Notes under the pieces: model-generated
What the model saw: only the letters and a program-made list of their open reading frames with translations
Told to the model about the DNA's origin: nothing
Databases searched by the model: none
From: Natronomonas marina
Lineage (GTDB): Archaea; Halobacteriota; Halobacteria; Halobacteriales; Haloarculaceae
Assembly: GCF_024298905.1 (NCBI RefSeq)
Contig: NZ_CP101154.1
Location: 2,914,001-2,978,000 of the forward strand
Direction: 5' to 3'
DNA length: 64,000 bases
Shown here: positions 8,113 to 16,664 of the stretch, in pieces
Layout: the number at the start of each line of letters is the position of its first letter
Position numbering within the stretch: position 1 is the first letter of the stretch
Made by a program: the position numbers and the translations under genes

Positions 8113-8123
8113 TAATATTTAAG
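8113..8123 (+). promoter_or_regulatory. TATA-like box of the peptide ABC transporter operon
   Basis: TAATATTTAAG is centred about 31 bases upstream of the lipoprotein start at 8149. It is the only strong AT element in the divergent gap and probably drives all five transporter genes. Confidence 0.6.
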
Positions 8124-8148
8124 TAGTCAGAAGCTATCTTGCGAAGCA

Positions 8149-10047
8149 ATGGTCGGCAATGGCAAGCGATCCGTCGAGAGGCGTAGAGTTCTCCAGACCG
8201 TCGGTGCCGTCGGTGCCGTCGGGCTGGCAGGTTGCTCGTTCGGCAACGGCGACGGCAACGGCAATGGTAACGGCAACGGGAACGGCAACGGCAACGGGAA
8301 CGGCAACGGGAACGGCAACGGCAACGGTGAGGACACCGAACCGACGCCCGACGACGATGCCGAACGGGTACCCGTACTGGAGTTCTCCTACATGGGGAAC
8401 GCACCCAGGACGACGGAACTCGAGGCGGGAATCGACGTACTGGTGCAGGACCTCGAGAAGATAGGTGTCCGGGCGGAGACGAACCCGATGGACGGGCTGA
8501 CGTACGTCGTGGCGAACTCCAAGGACCAGCGCCACTACGACATCACCTACATGTACGGGAACCCCACGCCCGACCGCCTCGACCCCCTGCGCCAGCTGGA
8601 GCGGGAACACATCGAGCGTGCGGGTGCCGCCCCCGGAACGTCCACGAACAACTACACGGCCTGTGACGTGTCGGCGGCGATCGACGAGGCCAGGACGGCC
8701 ACCAGCCGCGAGGAGCTTCAGGAACACGTCACGGAGGCGATGCAGCTGCTGGCAGAGGACTACCAGCAGTGTGCGGCGACGAACGTCGTCGAACTCGGTG
8801 CAGTCCGCACCGACGCGGTCGAGCCGGGGACGGCGGGAGAGCTCGGCTACTCGCGGAACAACCCGCTGTTCTACATGACATCGTCGCCGACCAACGAGAA
8901 CAACGAGATCATCTCGGACTTCTCCCAGGAAGGGCTGAGTTCCAAGCGGGAGCTCATCGGCAGCCTGGGGATGGACACGACCGTGATGTACAACAATCTC
9001 GTCTTCTCCCCGCTGATAATGTACGACCCCGAGTCCCTCGAGCGGGTGAACGTGCTGGCCGACAGCTGGGAGACGTCCGACGAGGGCGACTCGTGGTCGG
9101 TCACCGTCACGCTCAAGGAGGGGCTGACCTTCCACAACGGCGACCCCATCACGGCGGAGGAAGTGAAGTTCACGTACGAACTGGTCAGGGACCTGAAGAC
9201 CCTGGTTCAGCAGTCGCGGGTCGAGTTCCAGTCCGCCGAGGTGGTCGACGACCTGACGGTCCGGTTCGACTTCGAGAGCCCGAACCTGACGTTTACGCTG
9301 GCGAGCATGGCTCAGTGGGGGATCCTTCACCCGGACACGTGGGAGGGCGCCCGGGACAACCCCGAGCAGTTCATCCCGGATACGGTCATCGGTTCCGGGC
9401 CGTTCGAGCTGGAGACCTTCGAGCCCAACAGTGCGGCCCGGCTGACGGGTCGTTCCGACGGGAACCACCCGCTTGCGACGCCGGATCACGACATCGTGTT
9501 CGTCCCGTTCAGCGACGACCAGACGAAGATTCAGGCGTTCACCGCCGGCGAAATAAACGTCTCGACCTCGATCCGTCCGGCGCTGCTCTCGCAGATCGAG
9601 TCCGACATGAACACCGACAACCTGGCCACGGCCACCCAGCAGGGCTGGACCGGCTACCAGATACGGTTACAACTGGCGGAGGCGCCGGGATTCTTCAAGG
9701 CGTTCCGGGAGGCAGTCGCGAAGGTGCCCAACCGACGGCTGATCAACGAACTGACCAACGGCGGGATGGGGAACGTCATCACGGAGGCGGCCGTCGGCGA
9801 GATGGTGCCGACCCACCCGTTCTTCCCCGACGACCTGCCCCACTTCACGGACGACCCGAGCGGCGACGTCGAGGGGGCGAGGGAAGCCCTCGCCGAGGGC
9901 GGGTTCAGCTGGGACGGCGACGGACGGCTCTACTACCCGTCGGGGGCCGACCTCGAGCCGAGATGGCCCGCAGAGTCGACGCCGGATCCGACGGAGTTCC
10001 CCTGCCTCGACGACGAAAGTGGCGAGTACATCGGGCAGTCCGGATAG
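8149..10047 (+). CDS. ABC transporter substrate-binding lipoprotein, peptide/nickel family (SBP_bac_5)
   Basis: 632 aa. The N-terminus has twin arginines (R11-R12), a hydrophobic stretch and the lipobox L26-A-G-C29, so it is exported folded by Tat and lipid-anchored. A Gly-Asn repeat linker (about 32-60) then leads to a family 5 extracellular solute-binding domain with the expected blocks (LADSWETSDEGDSW, L-K-E-G-L-T-F-H-N-G-D-P-I-T-A-E-E-V, A-R-L-T-G and others). It should capture a peptide or similar organic solute outside the cell and deliver it to the permeases encoded downstream (10109, 13168). The 61-base gap to the next gene suggests one operon. The real substrate is unknown. Confidence 0.92.
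   Translation: MVGNGKRSVERRRVLQTVGAVGAVGLAGCSFGNGDGNGNGNGNGNGNGNGNGNGNGNGNGEDTEPTPDDDAERVPVLEFSYMGNAPRTTELEAGIDVLVQDLEKIGVRAETNPMDGLTYVVANSKDQRHYDITYMYGNPTPDRLDPLRQLEREHIERAGAAPGTSTNNYTACDVSAAIDEARTATSREELQEHVTEAMQLLAEDYQQCAATNVVELGAVRTDAVEPGTAGELGYSRNNPLFYMTSSPTNENNEIISDFSQEGLSSKRELIGSLGMDTTVMYNNLVFSPLIMYDPESLERVNVLADSWETSDEGDSWSVTVTLKEGLTFHNGDPITAEEVKFTYELVRDLKTLVQQSRVEFQSAEVVDDLTVRFDFESPNLTFTLASMAQWGILHPDTWEGARDNPEQFIPDTVIGSGPFELETFEPNSAARLTGRSDGNHPLATPDHDIVFVPFSDDQTKIQAFTAGEINVSTSIRPALLSQIESDMNTDNLATATQQGWTGYQIRLQLAEAPGFFKAFREAVAKVPNRRLINELTNGGMGNVITEAAVGEMVPTHPFFPDDLPHFTDDPSGDVEGAREALAEGGFSWDGDGRLYYPSGADLEPRWPAESTPDPTEFPCLDDESGEYIGQSG
8242..8328 (+). repeat. In-frame Gly-Asn codon repeat (lipoprotein linker)
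   Basis: About 14 copies of GGC-AAC or close variants (GGT, GGG, GAC, AAT) encode a flexible G-N linker just after the lipidated Cys. The hexamer repeat is prone to slippage, so linker length may vary between strains. Confidence 0.9.
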
Positions 10048-10108
10048 GCCCCGAAGTGGATGGACGTCCTATCACTGATCACGACCCCGCGACCGCACTG
10101 ACCACCGC

Positions 10109-11068
10109 ATGAAAAGCAAGCTTCAAAATTCACGAGCAATCTCGACCGTCAGAGAGATGGACGTAGCTACGATTCGGGAGAGTTTCGTCGTCGAAAACAC
10201 CGTTTTCTTCTTCCGTGCGATCTGGAACGACCGACTGTCGCGGGTAGCGCTGCTCTGGCTCCTGTTCATACTGCTGCTCGCGGCCGTCGGACCGCAGTTC
10301 ACCGCCTACGAGTACGACGAACGGGTCTGGAGCGACGAGGGGGAACTCCTGCGAGGGGAGTCGCCCTCCCTCGAGCACCCCCTCGGGACGACCGACGGCG
10401 GGCGTGACATCCTGGCGAGGCTCGTCTTCGGCGCACAGCCGACGGTCCTGATCGGGTTCTTGGGAGGAACGACGATGATCACAATCGGGATGACAGTAGG
10501 CGTCACAGCGGCGTACGTGGGGGGGTACGTCGAGAACGTGTTGATGCGTCTGACCGACTTCTGGTACATCATCCCGTTCATCCCGTTCGCTATCGTGATC
10601 ATAACGCTGTTCGGGATCGGGTTCTGGTCGTCTATCCTCCTGATCGGACTGGTCCTGTGGCGGGGCAGTGCCCGGGTGTTACGGTCCCAGGTGCTGCAGA
10701 TCAAGGAACGGCCGTTCGTCGTCTCCGCGCGGGCGACGGGTGCCAGCACGCCCTACATCATATACAAACACATCCTGCCGAACATAGCGAGCATGATCGT
10801 CCTCTTCTTGGCGCTCGGGATGGGGACCTCGATCCTCGCCTACGCGGGGCTGGCGTTCCTCGGTGTATCGGACCCCTTCATTCCGGACTGGGGGGTGATG
10901 CTCCGTAACGCCCACCGATCGGGAGCGATGCGGTCGAACTGGTGGTGGGCGCTCGCGCCGGGGCTGTTCATATCGTTCACCGTCCTGTCGGTGTACATCA
11001 TCGGCCGGCGGTACGAGTCGATAGTCAGCGGCGAGATCGGAAGTTCGGAAATGGAGGGTATGCAATGA
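10109..11068 (+). CDS. ABC transporter permease, DppC/OppC type
   Basis: 319 aa. One N-terminal membrane helix (about 46-66) is followed by an extracytoplasmic loop with HPLGTTDGGRDILARL, the hallmark of DppC-type permeases, and five further helices. The cytoplasmic coupling loop SARATGASTPYIIYKHILPN matches the EAA motif that contacts the ATPases. It would form the channel with the DppB-type permease at 13168. The stop overlaps the start of the next gene by 4 bases (ATGA), indicating translational coupling. Confidence 0.93.
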   Translation: MKSKLQNSRAISTVREMDVATIRESFVVENTVFFFRAIWNDRLSRVALLWLLFILLLAAVGPQFTAYEYDERVWSDEGELLRGESPSLEHPLGTTDGGRDILARLVFGAQPTVLIGFLGGTTMITIGMTVGVTAAYVGGYVENVLMRLTDFWYIIPFIPFAIVIITLFGIGFWSSILLIGLVLWRGSARVLRSQVLQIKERPFVVSARATGASTPYIIYKHILPNIASMIVLFLALGMGTSILAYAGLAFLGVSDPFIPDWGVMLRNAHRSGAMRSNWWWALAPGLFISFTVLSVYIIGRRYESIVSGEIGSSEMEGMQ

Positions 11069-12117
11069 GCGAACCGTTGCTGGAAATCGAGGACGTGACG
11101 ATCAAGTACGGGACGACCGACGGGGACCTCACCGCGGTGTCCGACGCATCGCTGACGATCGAAACCGGCGAGTTCTTCGGACTCGTCGGTGAATCCGGCT
11201 GTGGGAAGACGACGCTCGCCCATTCGATCATCGGGGCACTCGACGAGAACGGCCGGGTCACGTCGGGCCGGATCAAATACCGCGGCGAGGAGATACAGTC
11301 GTTCTCGGAGCGACAGCTCAACGAGAAGATCAGGTGGAAGGAGGTGTCCTACATCCCACAGAACGCCCTCGACGGGCTCGATCCGTTACAGCGGATAAAG
11401 GAGAAAGCGTGGGAGATCGCCGACATCCACACGGACATGGGGAAAAGTGAGGCCATGGACCGGCTTCGGGAGCTTTTCACTATCCTGGGTCTCCAGGAAG
11501 ACCGGATCGCCGCGTATCCCCACGAGCTATCGGGCGGGATGCAGCAACGCGCGGTCATCGCGCTCGCGCTCCTCCTGGAGCCGAAGCTCATCATCGCCGA
11601 CGAGCCCACGACGGCGCTGGACGTGATCATGCAGGACCAGGTGTTCGAGTACCTGGAGGAGGTCCAAGACGAGTTCGACATCAGCATCGTCCTCATCACA
11701 CACGACATCAGCGTCGTGTTCGAAAGCTGCCACCGGATGGCGATTCTCCACGCCGGACAGGTGGCCGAAGTCGGAGGTACGACCGACGTGTACGACTCGC
11801 CGCTGCACCCCTATTCGATCATGTTACAGGACGCCTTCCCGGACATCCGGTACCCGAGTCAGGACCTGGGCGTCGTGGAGGGCTATCCCCCCGAACTCTA
11901 CGGTGACGTAAACAGCTGTACGTTCGCCGATCGGTGTCCGTGGGCGATAGAGGAGTGCCACGAAGCCGCACCCGCGCTGGAACCGACCGAGAGCGACCGG
12001 TCGAGCGACCACGTCGCCGCCTGCATTCGGAAGGACGAGGATCTGAACGCGGAGTACGCCCGCTCGAAGACGGCCGGCGACCGTGCCCAGGCAACCGAGG
12101 TGGACAACCGTGAGTGA
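11065..12117 (+). CDS. ABC transporter ATP-binding protein, DppD/OppD type
   Basis: 350 aa from the ATG that overlaps the permease stop. Walker A GESGCGKTT, signature LSGGMQQR, Walker B LIIADEPTTALD and the switch THD are all intact. The C-terminal oligopeptide-transport extension with C-T-F-A-D-R-C-P-W-A-I-E-E-C is present, as expected in this subfamily. It should power import together with the second ATPase at 12110. A longer in-frame reading upstream overlaps the permease and is not supported. Confidence 0.94.
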   Translation: MSEPLLEIEDVTIKYGTTDGDLTAVSDASLTIETGEFFGLVGESGCGKTTLAHSIIGALDENGRVTSGRIKYRGEEIQSFSERQLNEKIRWKEVSYIPQNALDGLDPLQRIKEKAWEIADIHTDMGKSEAMDRLRELFTILGLQEDRIAAYPHELSGGMQQRAVIALALLLEPKLIIADEPTTALDVIMQDQVFEYLEEVQDEFDISIVLITHDISVVFESCHRMAILHAGQVAEVGGTTDVYDSPLHPYSIMLQDAFPDIRYPSQDLGVVEGYPPELYGDVNSCTFADRCPWAIEECHEAAPALEPTESDRSSDHVAACIRKDEDLNAEYARSKTAGDRAQATEVDNRE

Positions 12118-13171
12118 TTCGACGCCCGTACTGGAGGCACGCGATCTGAGCGTTCACTTCTCTCAGAGCAAGAGCATCACCGAGATGATGATGACGCCCT
12201 TCAGGGACGAGGAGATGGTACGGGCGGTCGACGGGGTATCGATGGAGCTGGCCGAAAACGAGGTGACGGCGGTGATCGGCGAGTCCGGATGCGGCAAGAC
12301 CACGCTAGTGAAGGCGCTGATGGGGCTGCAGGACCCGACGGGCGGGGAGATACTGTACCAGGGGCGGGCCCTGTCCTCGTTCGACCGAAGCGACTGGAAG
12401 GATTTCCGAAGCAACGTACAGATCATCTTCCAGGACCCGTTCAACTCGCTGGACCCCAAGATGACCGTCGAGGAGACGTTGCGCGAACCGCTCTACATCC
12501 ACGGGTTCGAGGACCGGGATCGGCGGGTCCGTGAGACGCTCGAAACCGTCGAGCTATCGCCCCCCGAGAAGTTCCTCGACCAGCTCCCGCGGCAGCTGAG
12601 CGGGGGCGAAAAACAGCGCGTGGCGATCGCCCGGGCACTGATCTTGGAACCCGACATCCTGCTGGCCGACGAGCCGGTCTCGATGCTGGACGTCTCGACG
12701 CAGGCCGCGATCTTGAACCTCCTTTCCGAGCTGACCGACGAGTTCGGGGTCTCGATGGTGTACATCTCCCACGACCTCTCGACGGTCGGCCACATCTGTG
12801 ACCGAGTGAACGTGATGTATCTGGGGCGGATCGTCGAAAGCGCCCCGACAATCGACCTCGTCAATGACCCGAAACACCCCTACACGAAGGCGCTGCTCAA
12901 CGCGATTCCGATCCCCGACCCGCACACCGACCGCTCGAGAACGAGCATGGAAGGCTCCGCGCCGGATCCCATCGGACTGGGAGAGGGGTGCCGGTTCAGG
13001 GACCGGTGTCCCGAGCGGATGGACGTCTGCGAGAAGACGCCGGAGTTCGTCGAGGTCGGCGAGGAGCAGTACACGGCGTGTCACCTGCACTACGATCACG
13101 AAGCGCGGACGGACCACGAGACGACGGAGGACAGCGTGGCCCAGTCACCGGAGGTGAGTGAGACGCGATGA
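12110..13171 (+). CDS. ABC transporter ATP-binding protein, DppF/OppF type
   Basis: 353 aa from a GTG that overlaps the previous stop by 8 bases; an in-frame ATG at 12083 would add 9 residues. Walker A GESGCGKTT, signature LSGGEKQR, Walker B ILLADEPVSMLD and SHD are intact, with the Cys-rich C-terminal block C-R-F-R-D-R-C-P-x-x-M-D-V-C. It forms the ATPase pair with the preceding gene. The final ATG overlap with the DppB-type permease at 13168 keeps the operon tightly coupled. Confidence 0.93.
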   Translation: MSDSTPVLEARDLSVHFSQSKSITEMMMTPFRDEEMVRAVDGVSMELAENEVTAVIGESGCGKTTLVKALMGLQDPTGGEILYQGRALSSFDRSDWKDFRSNVQIIFQDPFNSLDPKMTVEETLREPLYIHGFEDRDRRVRETLETVELSPPEKFLDQLPRQLSGGEKQRVAIARALILEPDILLADEPVSMLDVSTQAAILNLLSELTDEFGVSMVYISHDLSTVGHICDRVNVMYLGRIVESAPTIDLVNDPKHPYTKALLNAIPIPDPHTDRSRTSMEGSAPDPIGLGEGCRFRDRCPERMDVCEKTPEFVEVGEEQYTACHLHYDHEARTDHETTEDSVAQSPEVSETR

Positions 13172-14154
13172 GCCGAACCCGATACTTCCTGGCCCGAACC
13201 GTGCAGACGATATTCCTGCTGTGGCTGGCCATGACCGTGTTGTTCGTCCTCTTCCGGATGATGCCGGGCGACTACGCGGACCTGATGCTGTGGCAAGGGG
13301 CCTCACCCGAGACGGTCGATCAGTTCCGGGAAGCGTGGGGGCTCAACGACCCCCTGTACGTCCAGTACTGGAACTACCTCACCAACTTCCTGACGCTGGA
13401 GTACGGGTTCTCCACGCAGAGTCAGCGGCCGGTCTGGGACGCCGTCAAACTCCGTATCTTCAACTCGTTTATCCTCATCGCGCCCGCGCTGACGGTGGCG
13501 TACGTCCTGGGGTCGGTCATCGGCGCGATCATGGGTAGCAACCGCGGTTCGAAGCTGGAAAAGTACGGCTTCATCCCGGCGCTCATGACCGGTACGTCGC
13601 CGATATTCTTCCTGGGCATCCTGGGCATCATCGTCTTCGCCGGGTGGTTCGATCTGCTCCCGACCTCCGGGATCCGGTCGCCGGGAACGACGTACCCGGA
13701 TTCGGCGCCCTGGTGGGCCCACTACGTGACGGGCGAGTTCGTCCGCCACTACATCCTGCCGTTCTCGGTGATCGTGATCAAGTACCTGTATCTCCCGCTG
13801 CTGATAATGCGGACGAGCAGCGTCGAAGTGCGGAACCAGGACTTCTTCTTCTACCACCGGGTCACCGGCGTCCCGGGCTGGAAGCGAACGAAGCACCTGG
13901 CGAAGCACGCGAGCCTGCCGGTCATCACGCTGTACCCGATCTCCCTCGCAGCGAGCATGGGAGGGCTGGTCCTGCTCGAGGTCGTCTTCAACTGGCCGGG
14001 GATGGGTCGTGCGCTGATTCAGGCGGTGCTGGCCCGGGACCTGCCGGTGATCCAGTTCGTGTTCTTCCTGATCGCCGCCTTCGTGATCATCGGCAACTAC
14101 CTCGTCGATATCATGTACGGGGTCATAGACCCCCGGGTGAGCGTCGAATCCTAG
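13168..14154 (+). CDS. ABC transporter permease, DppB/OppB type
   Basis: 328 aa with six predicted membrane helices. The N-terminal helix, the F-R-M-M-P-G-D-Y segment, the long external loop and the coupling loop (YHRVTGVPGWKRTKHLAKHA) followed by L-P-V-I-T-L match DppB-type permeases. It completes the transporter with the genes at 8149-12117. The order binding protein, C, D, F, B is a rearranged version of the common dppABCDF order. Confidence 0.93.
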   Translation: MSRTRYFLARTVQTIFLLWLAMTVLFVLFRMMPGDYADLMLWQGASPETVDQFREAWGLNDPLYVQYWNYLTNFLTLEYGFSTQSQRPVWDAVKLRIFNSFILIAPALTVAYVLGSVIGAIMGSNRGSKLEKYGFIPALMTGTSPIFFLGILGIIVFAGWFDLLPTSGIRSPGTTYPDSAPWWAHYVTGEFVRHYILPFSVIVIKYLYLPLLIMRTSSVEVRNQDFFFYHRVTGVPGWKRTKHLAKHASLPVITLYPISLAASMGGLVLLEVVFNWPGMGRALIQAVLARDLPVIQFVFFLIAAFVIIGNYLVDIMYGVIDPRVSVES

Positions 14155-14202
14155 GTCCGGCTCACCGACACATTCAATTCCAGGGCGGTCGTGCGAACCA
14201 CT

Positions 14203-14856
14203 ATGGAACGGTCAGAACTCGTAGACCGGCTTCTCGACGACGGCGTCCTGTCGGCGGACGGCGACGGGATTACCGTCACCGAGCCGTTCCGACGGGACTA
14301 CGAGGGGTACGTTTCGGCGGCGAGGAACGGTGGGTCGGACCCGTCGGCCGAACCGCTCGGTTCCGAACTCCCGGCCTCGCTTGCGGACGTCGCATCGAGC
14401 GACCCGGAGTTCGTGGCGTCCTTTCTCGCCCTGCGGGACAGGACCGAACTCGGTCACGAGGAACTCCTCCGGCTGGCGCCGGTCGTCGACCGGTTCACCG
14501 GACGACCGGAGCCATCGGACGCTCTCCCGGAGGGGTTCTTGCCCGTCGACTGCCAGCGCCTCCTGACCCTCGTCGAGCTGTATCGTCGAACGATCGTCTA
14601 CGCCTGGCGCGAGGACTGCCCCCCCTGTGACGCCATGAAGGAGTCACTGGAAGCCGTCGACATCCCGGATTCGGTCGCCCGACTCGCCGTGTACGGCCCG
14701 GACTGTGCGACCGTCCTCAGAGAGGAGTTCGACGCCGCAGTCGCCCCGACGACCCTGTACACGCTGAACGGCCGCGTCGAAGTCCGACACGTCGGACCAC
14801 AGGGCGAGAAGGCGCTCGAGACGGAACTACGGGAGTTCCTGAAGACCCCACGCTGA
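14203..14856 (+). CDS. Thioredoxin-fold protein with CPPC motif and extra N-terminal domain
   Basis: 217 aa. The C-terminal 100 residues form a thioredoxin domain: a strand (IVYAW), the redox motif C139-P-P-C142, and the cis-proline segment V-A-P-T-T-L-Y followed by the G-R-V-E strand. The first about 115 residues are an acidic helical region I cannot assign. CPPC is a thiol-disulfide motif, so it may reduce or oxidise the CGSC protein encoded immediately downstream, or shuttle thiols for the same pathway; this is inference from position. It lies between the transporter operon and the second UGSC module. The ATG at 14203 is preferred over an in-frame GTG at 14191. Confidence 0.75.
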   Translation: MERSELVDRLLDDGVLSADGDGITVTEPFRRDYEGYVSAARNGGSDPSAEPLGSELPASLADVASSDPEFVASFLALRDRTELGHEELLRLAPVVDRFTGRPEPSDALPEGFLPVDCQRLLTLVELYRRTIVYAWREDCPPCDAMKESLEAVDIPDSVARLAVYGPDCATVLREEFDAAVAPTTLYTLNGRVEVRHVGPQGEKALETELREFLKTPR

Positions 14857-14964
14857 CGGACCCGGCGCCCGAGAAACGTTTTAGGAACGACGTGCGGAGC
14901 AAGAATAAAAACGCTTACACGTTCCGATAGGTTTACTTCTTTGCGTACCGACCCCTTTGCTACT

Positions 14965-15612
14965 GTGGCACAGAAACACACACAGAAGACGCTGGACCCC
15001 ACGGGCGAACCGGACATCACCGAAATCGAGATGGCGGAACGTCCCAGCACGCTCGACGGGGTGCGAGTAACGCCGTACAGCAACGGGTTCCCGAACTCCG
15101 TCGAGTTCCTCGAGGCGCTCACCGACGCCCTCGGGGAACGGTTCTCGGAGGCCGAGTTCAACGACCTCGTGATGAAGCCGCAGGCGATCCGGCCGGGTTC
15201 ATACTGGGGAACCGTCGAGGAGAAAGTCGCACCCGTAAGCGACGTCGTGTTGATGGCGTACGGACACTGCGGGTCCTGTACGACGAACACGATCAAGGAC
15301 GTGGTCGCCCTCGAAGAGCGCGACATTCCCGCCGTCGCCTTCGTCACCGAGGAGTTCTACCCGCTCGGGGTCTTCGACGGCCACCACCTCGGGGCATCGG
15401 GGCTCGCAGTCGTCCCCATCGAACACCCCGTCGCCCAGATCGATCCCGAGACCGTGCCCGAACGCGTCACGGACGAACTCGTCGAGGACACGATATTCGC
15501 ACTGACCAACCCACCGGAGACGGTGCGGGCCGAGTTCGAGAGCCGGTACGAACTCGACGACTTCGCCGAGCGACCCAGCTACGATCGGTGTACTCTGGAC
15601 ATACTAGAATGA
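14965..15612 (+). CDS. UGSC-family protein, Cys form (CGSC), copy 2
   Basis: 215 aa from a GTG at 14965. An in-frame TTG lies 8 codons upstream, but the GTG sits about 31 bases after a TTTACTT element at 14931-14937 and keeps the conserved T-L-D-P-T-G start. C102-G-S-C105 in YGHCGSCTTN matches copy 1 (YGDCGSCTSW), and the following strand and I-P-A-V/T-A residues also align. The N-terminal N-A-K-P-N-A-D signature has drifted to PYSNGFPNSVEF, so this is a diverged paralogue, perhaps with a different substrate. The stop overlaps the start of its ~350-aa partner (ATGA). Redox or thiol chemistry at C102 is inferred from the Sec-containing relatives. Confidence 0.8.
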   Translation: MAQKHTQKTLDPTGEPDITEIEMAERPSTLDGVRVTPYSNGFPNSVEFLEALTDALGERFSEAEFNDLVMKPQAIRPGSYWGTVEEKVAPVSDVVLMAYGHCGSCTTNTIKDVVALEERDIPAVAFVTEEFYPLGVFDGHHLGASGLAVVPIEHPVAQIDPETVPERVTDELVEDTIFALTNPPETVRAEFESRYELDDFAERPSYDRCTLDILE

Positions 15613-16661
15613 GCGACACCGCGATAGACGGGTTGCCCGGCGTTTCGCCGACGCGCGAGCGGGTCGACGAGTTCCTCGAGTACACCGACCTCGCGCCCGA
15701 CCACTCGCTGGGGGCGATCCCGCCGAAGTTCGGGGAGGCGACGGTCGAGAAACTCGCGATCAACGCCGTCGTCGCCGGCTGTCAGCCGCGGTACTTCCCC
15801 CTGATCTTGGCGGCAGTCGAGGGGATGCTCCACGACGAGGAGGCGCTGCACAACATCCTCACCACGACGTTCCCGGGGTGGCCGGTCGTGATGATAAACG
15901 GGCCGGTCGTCGAGGAGTTGGAGGTGAACTACGGTCGCAACGCCCTGGGGCCGGGCTTTCAGTCCAACGCCACGATCGGGCGAGCGATCACCCTCATCTG
16001 CATGAACGTCGGGGGGGCGGTCCCGGGCGACACGGACGAGGCCACCTACGGCGGCCCACACAAGTACGGCCTCTGCTGGGCGGAGAACGAGAAGCGTAAC
16101 CCCTGGACCCCGCTGCATGTCGAGCGCGGCTTCGACGAGTCGACGTCGACGGTGACCGTCTTCGGCGCCGAGGTCGGCCCCAGACAGATCAACGACCACA
16201 TCTCGACGGACAGCGCGAGCATCCTCTCGACCTGTGCGAAGACGATGGCGACGGTCGGGACGAACATGATGTACCTGAGCCGGCTGGGCGAACCGCACCT
16301 GTCGCTCTGTCCCGAGCACGCGGACATGCTGGCCGCCGACGGCTGGGACAAGATCGACATCAAGCGGTACATCTACGACCAGGCCCGGGTGCCGAAATCC
16401 GAGTGGGAAGGCCGGGGGCTCCACCGACCCGATCCGGGCGACGTCGCGGCCTCGTGGCCGAAGCACTTCGACGTCGGACACCCCGACGGGCGGATCGGCA
16501 TGTGTCCGACGCCCGAGGACGTCATCGTGACCGTGACCGGTGGCGAAGGTCGGCACTCGTTTTTCTTCCCCGACTTCAGCCAGTGGCAGACGGAGACGGT
16601 CCCGATAACGCTCGAGGACGGAACGGCCGTCGAGTCCGTCGAGGAGTTCCGCAGCGCCTGA
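15609..16661 (+). CDS. UGSC-associated protein of unknown function, copy 2
   Basis: 350 aa, start overlapping the CGSC gene stop. It aligns over its whole length with the gene at 5841: P-P-K-F-G-E-A-T-V-E-K, N-A-V-V-A-G-C-Q-P, INGPVVEEL, SNATIGRA, N-V-G-G, C-W-A-E-N-E, HVERGFDEST, then P-E-H-A-D-M-L-A-A-D-G-W. It lacks the about 30-residue N-terminal lead of copy 1 and carries more Cys (including C-P-E-H-A and M-C-P-T-P). No known catalytic signature or cofactor motif was recognised. Tight coupling to a CGSC protein in both copies argues for a two-subunit enzyme. Confidence 0.75.
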   Translation: MSDTAIDGLPGVSPTRERVDEFLEYTDLAPDHSLGAIPPKFGEATVEKLAINAVVAGCQPRYFPLILAAVEGMLHDEEALHNILTTTFPGWPVVMINGPVVEELEVNYGRNALGPGFQSNATIGRAITLICMNVGGAVPGDTDEATYGGPHKYGLCWAENEKRNPWTPLHVERGFDESTSTVTVFGAEVGPRQINDHISTDSASILSTCAKTMATVGTNMMYLSRLGEPHLSLCPEHADMLAADGWDKIDIKRYIYDQARVPKSEWEGRGLHRPDPGDVAASWPKHFDVGHPDGRIGMCPTPEDVIVTVTGGEGRHSFFFPDFSQWQTETVPITLEDGTAVESVEEFRSA

Positions 16662-16664
16662 CGA

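Noticed and set aside
8242-8328. CRISPR-like or minisatellite array
   Set aside because: The repeat is a hexamer codon repeat inside a lipoprotein gene, with no spacers.
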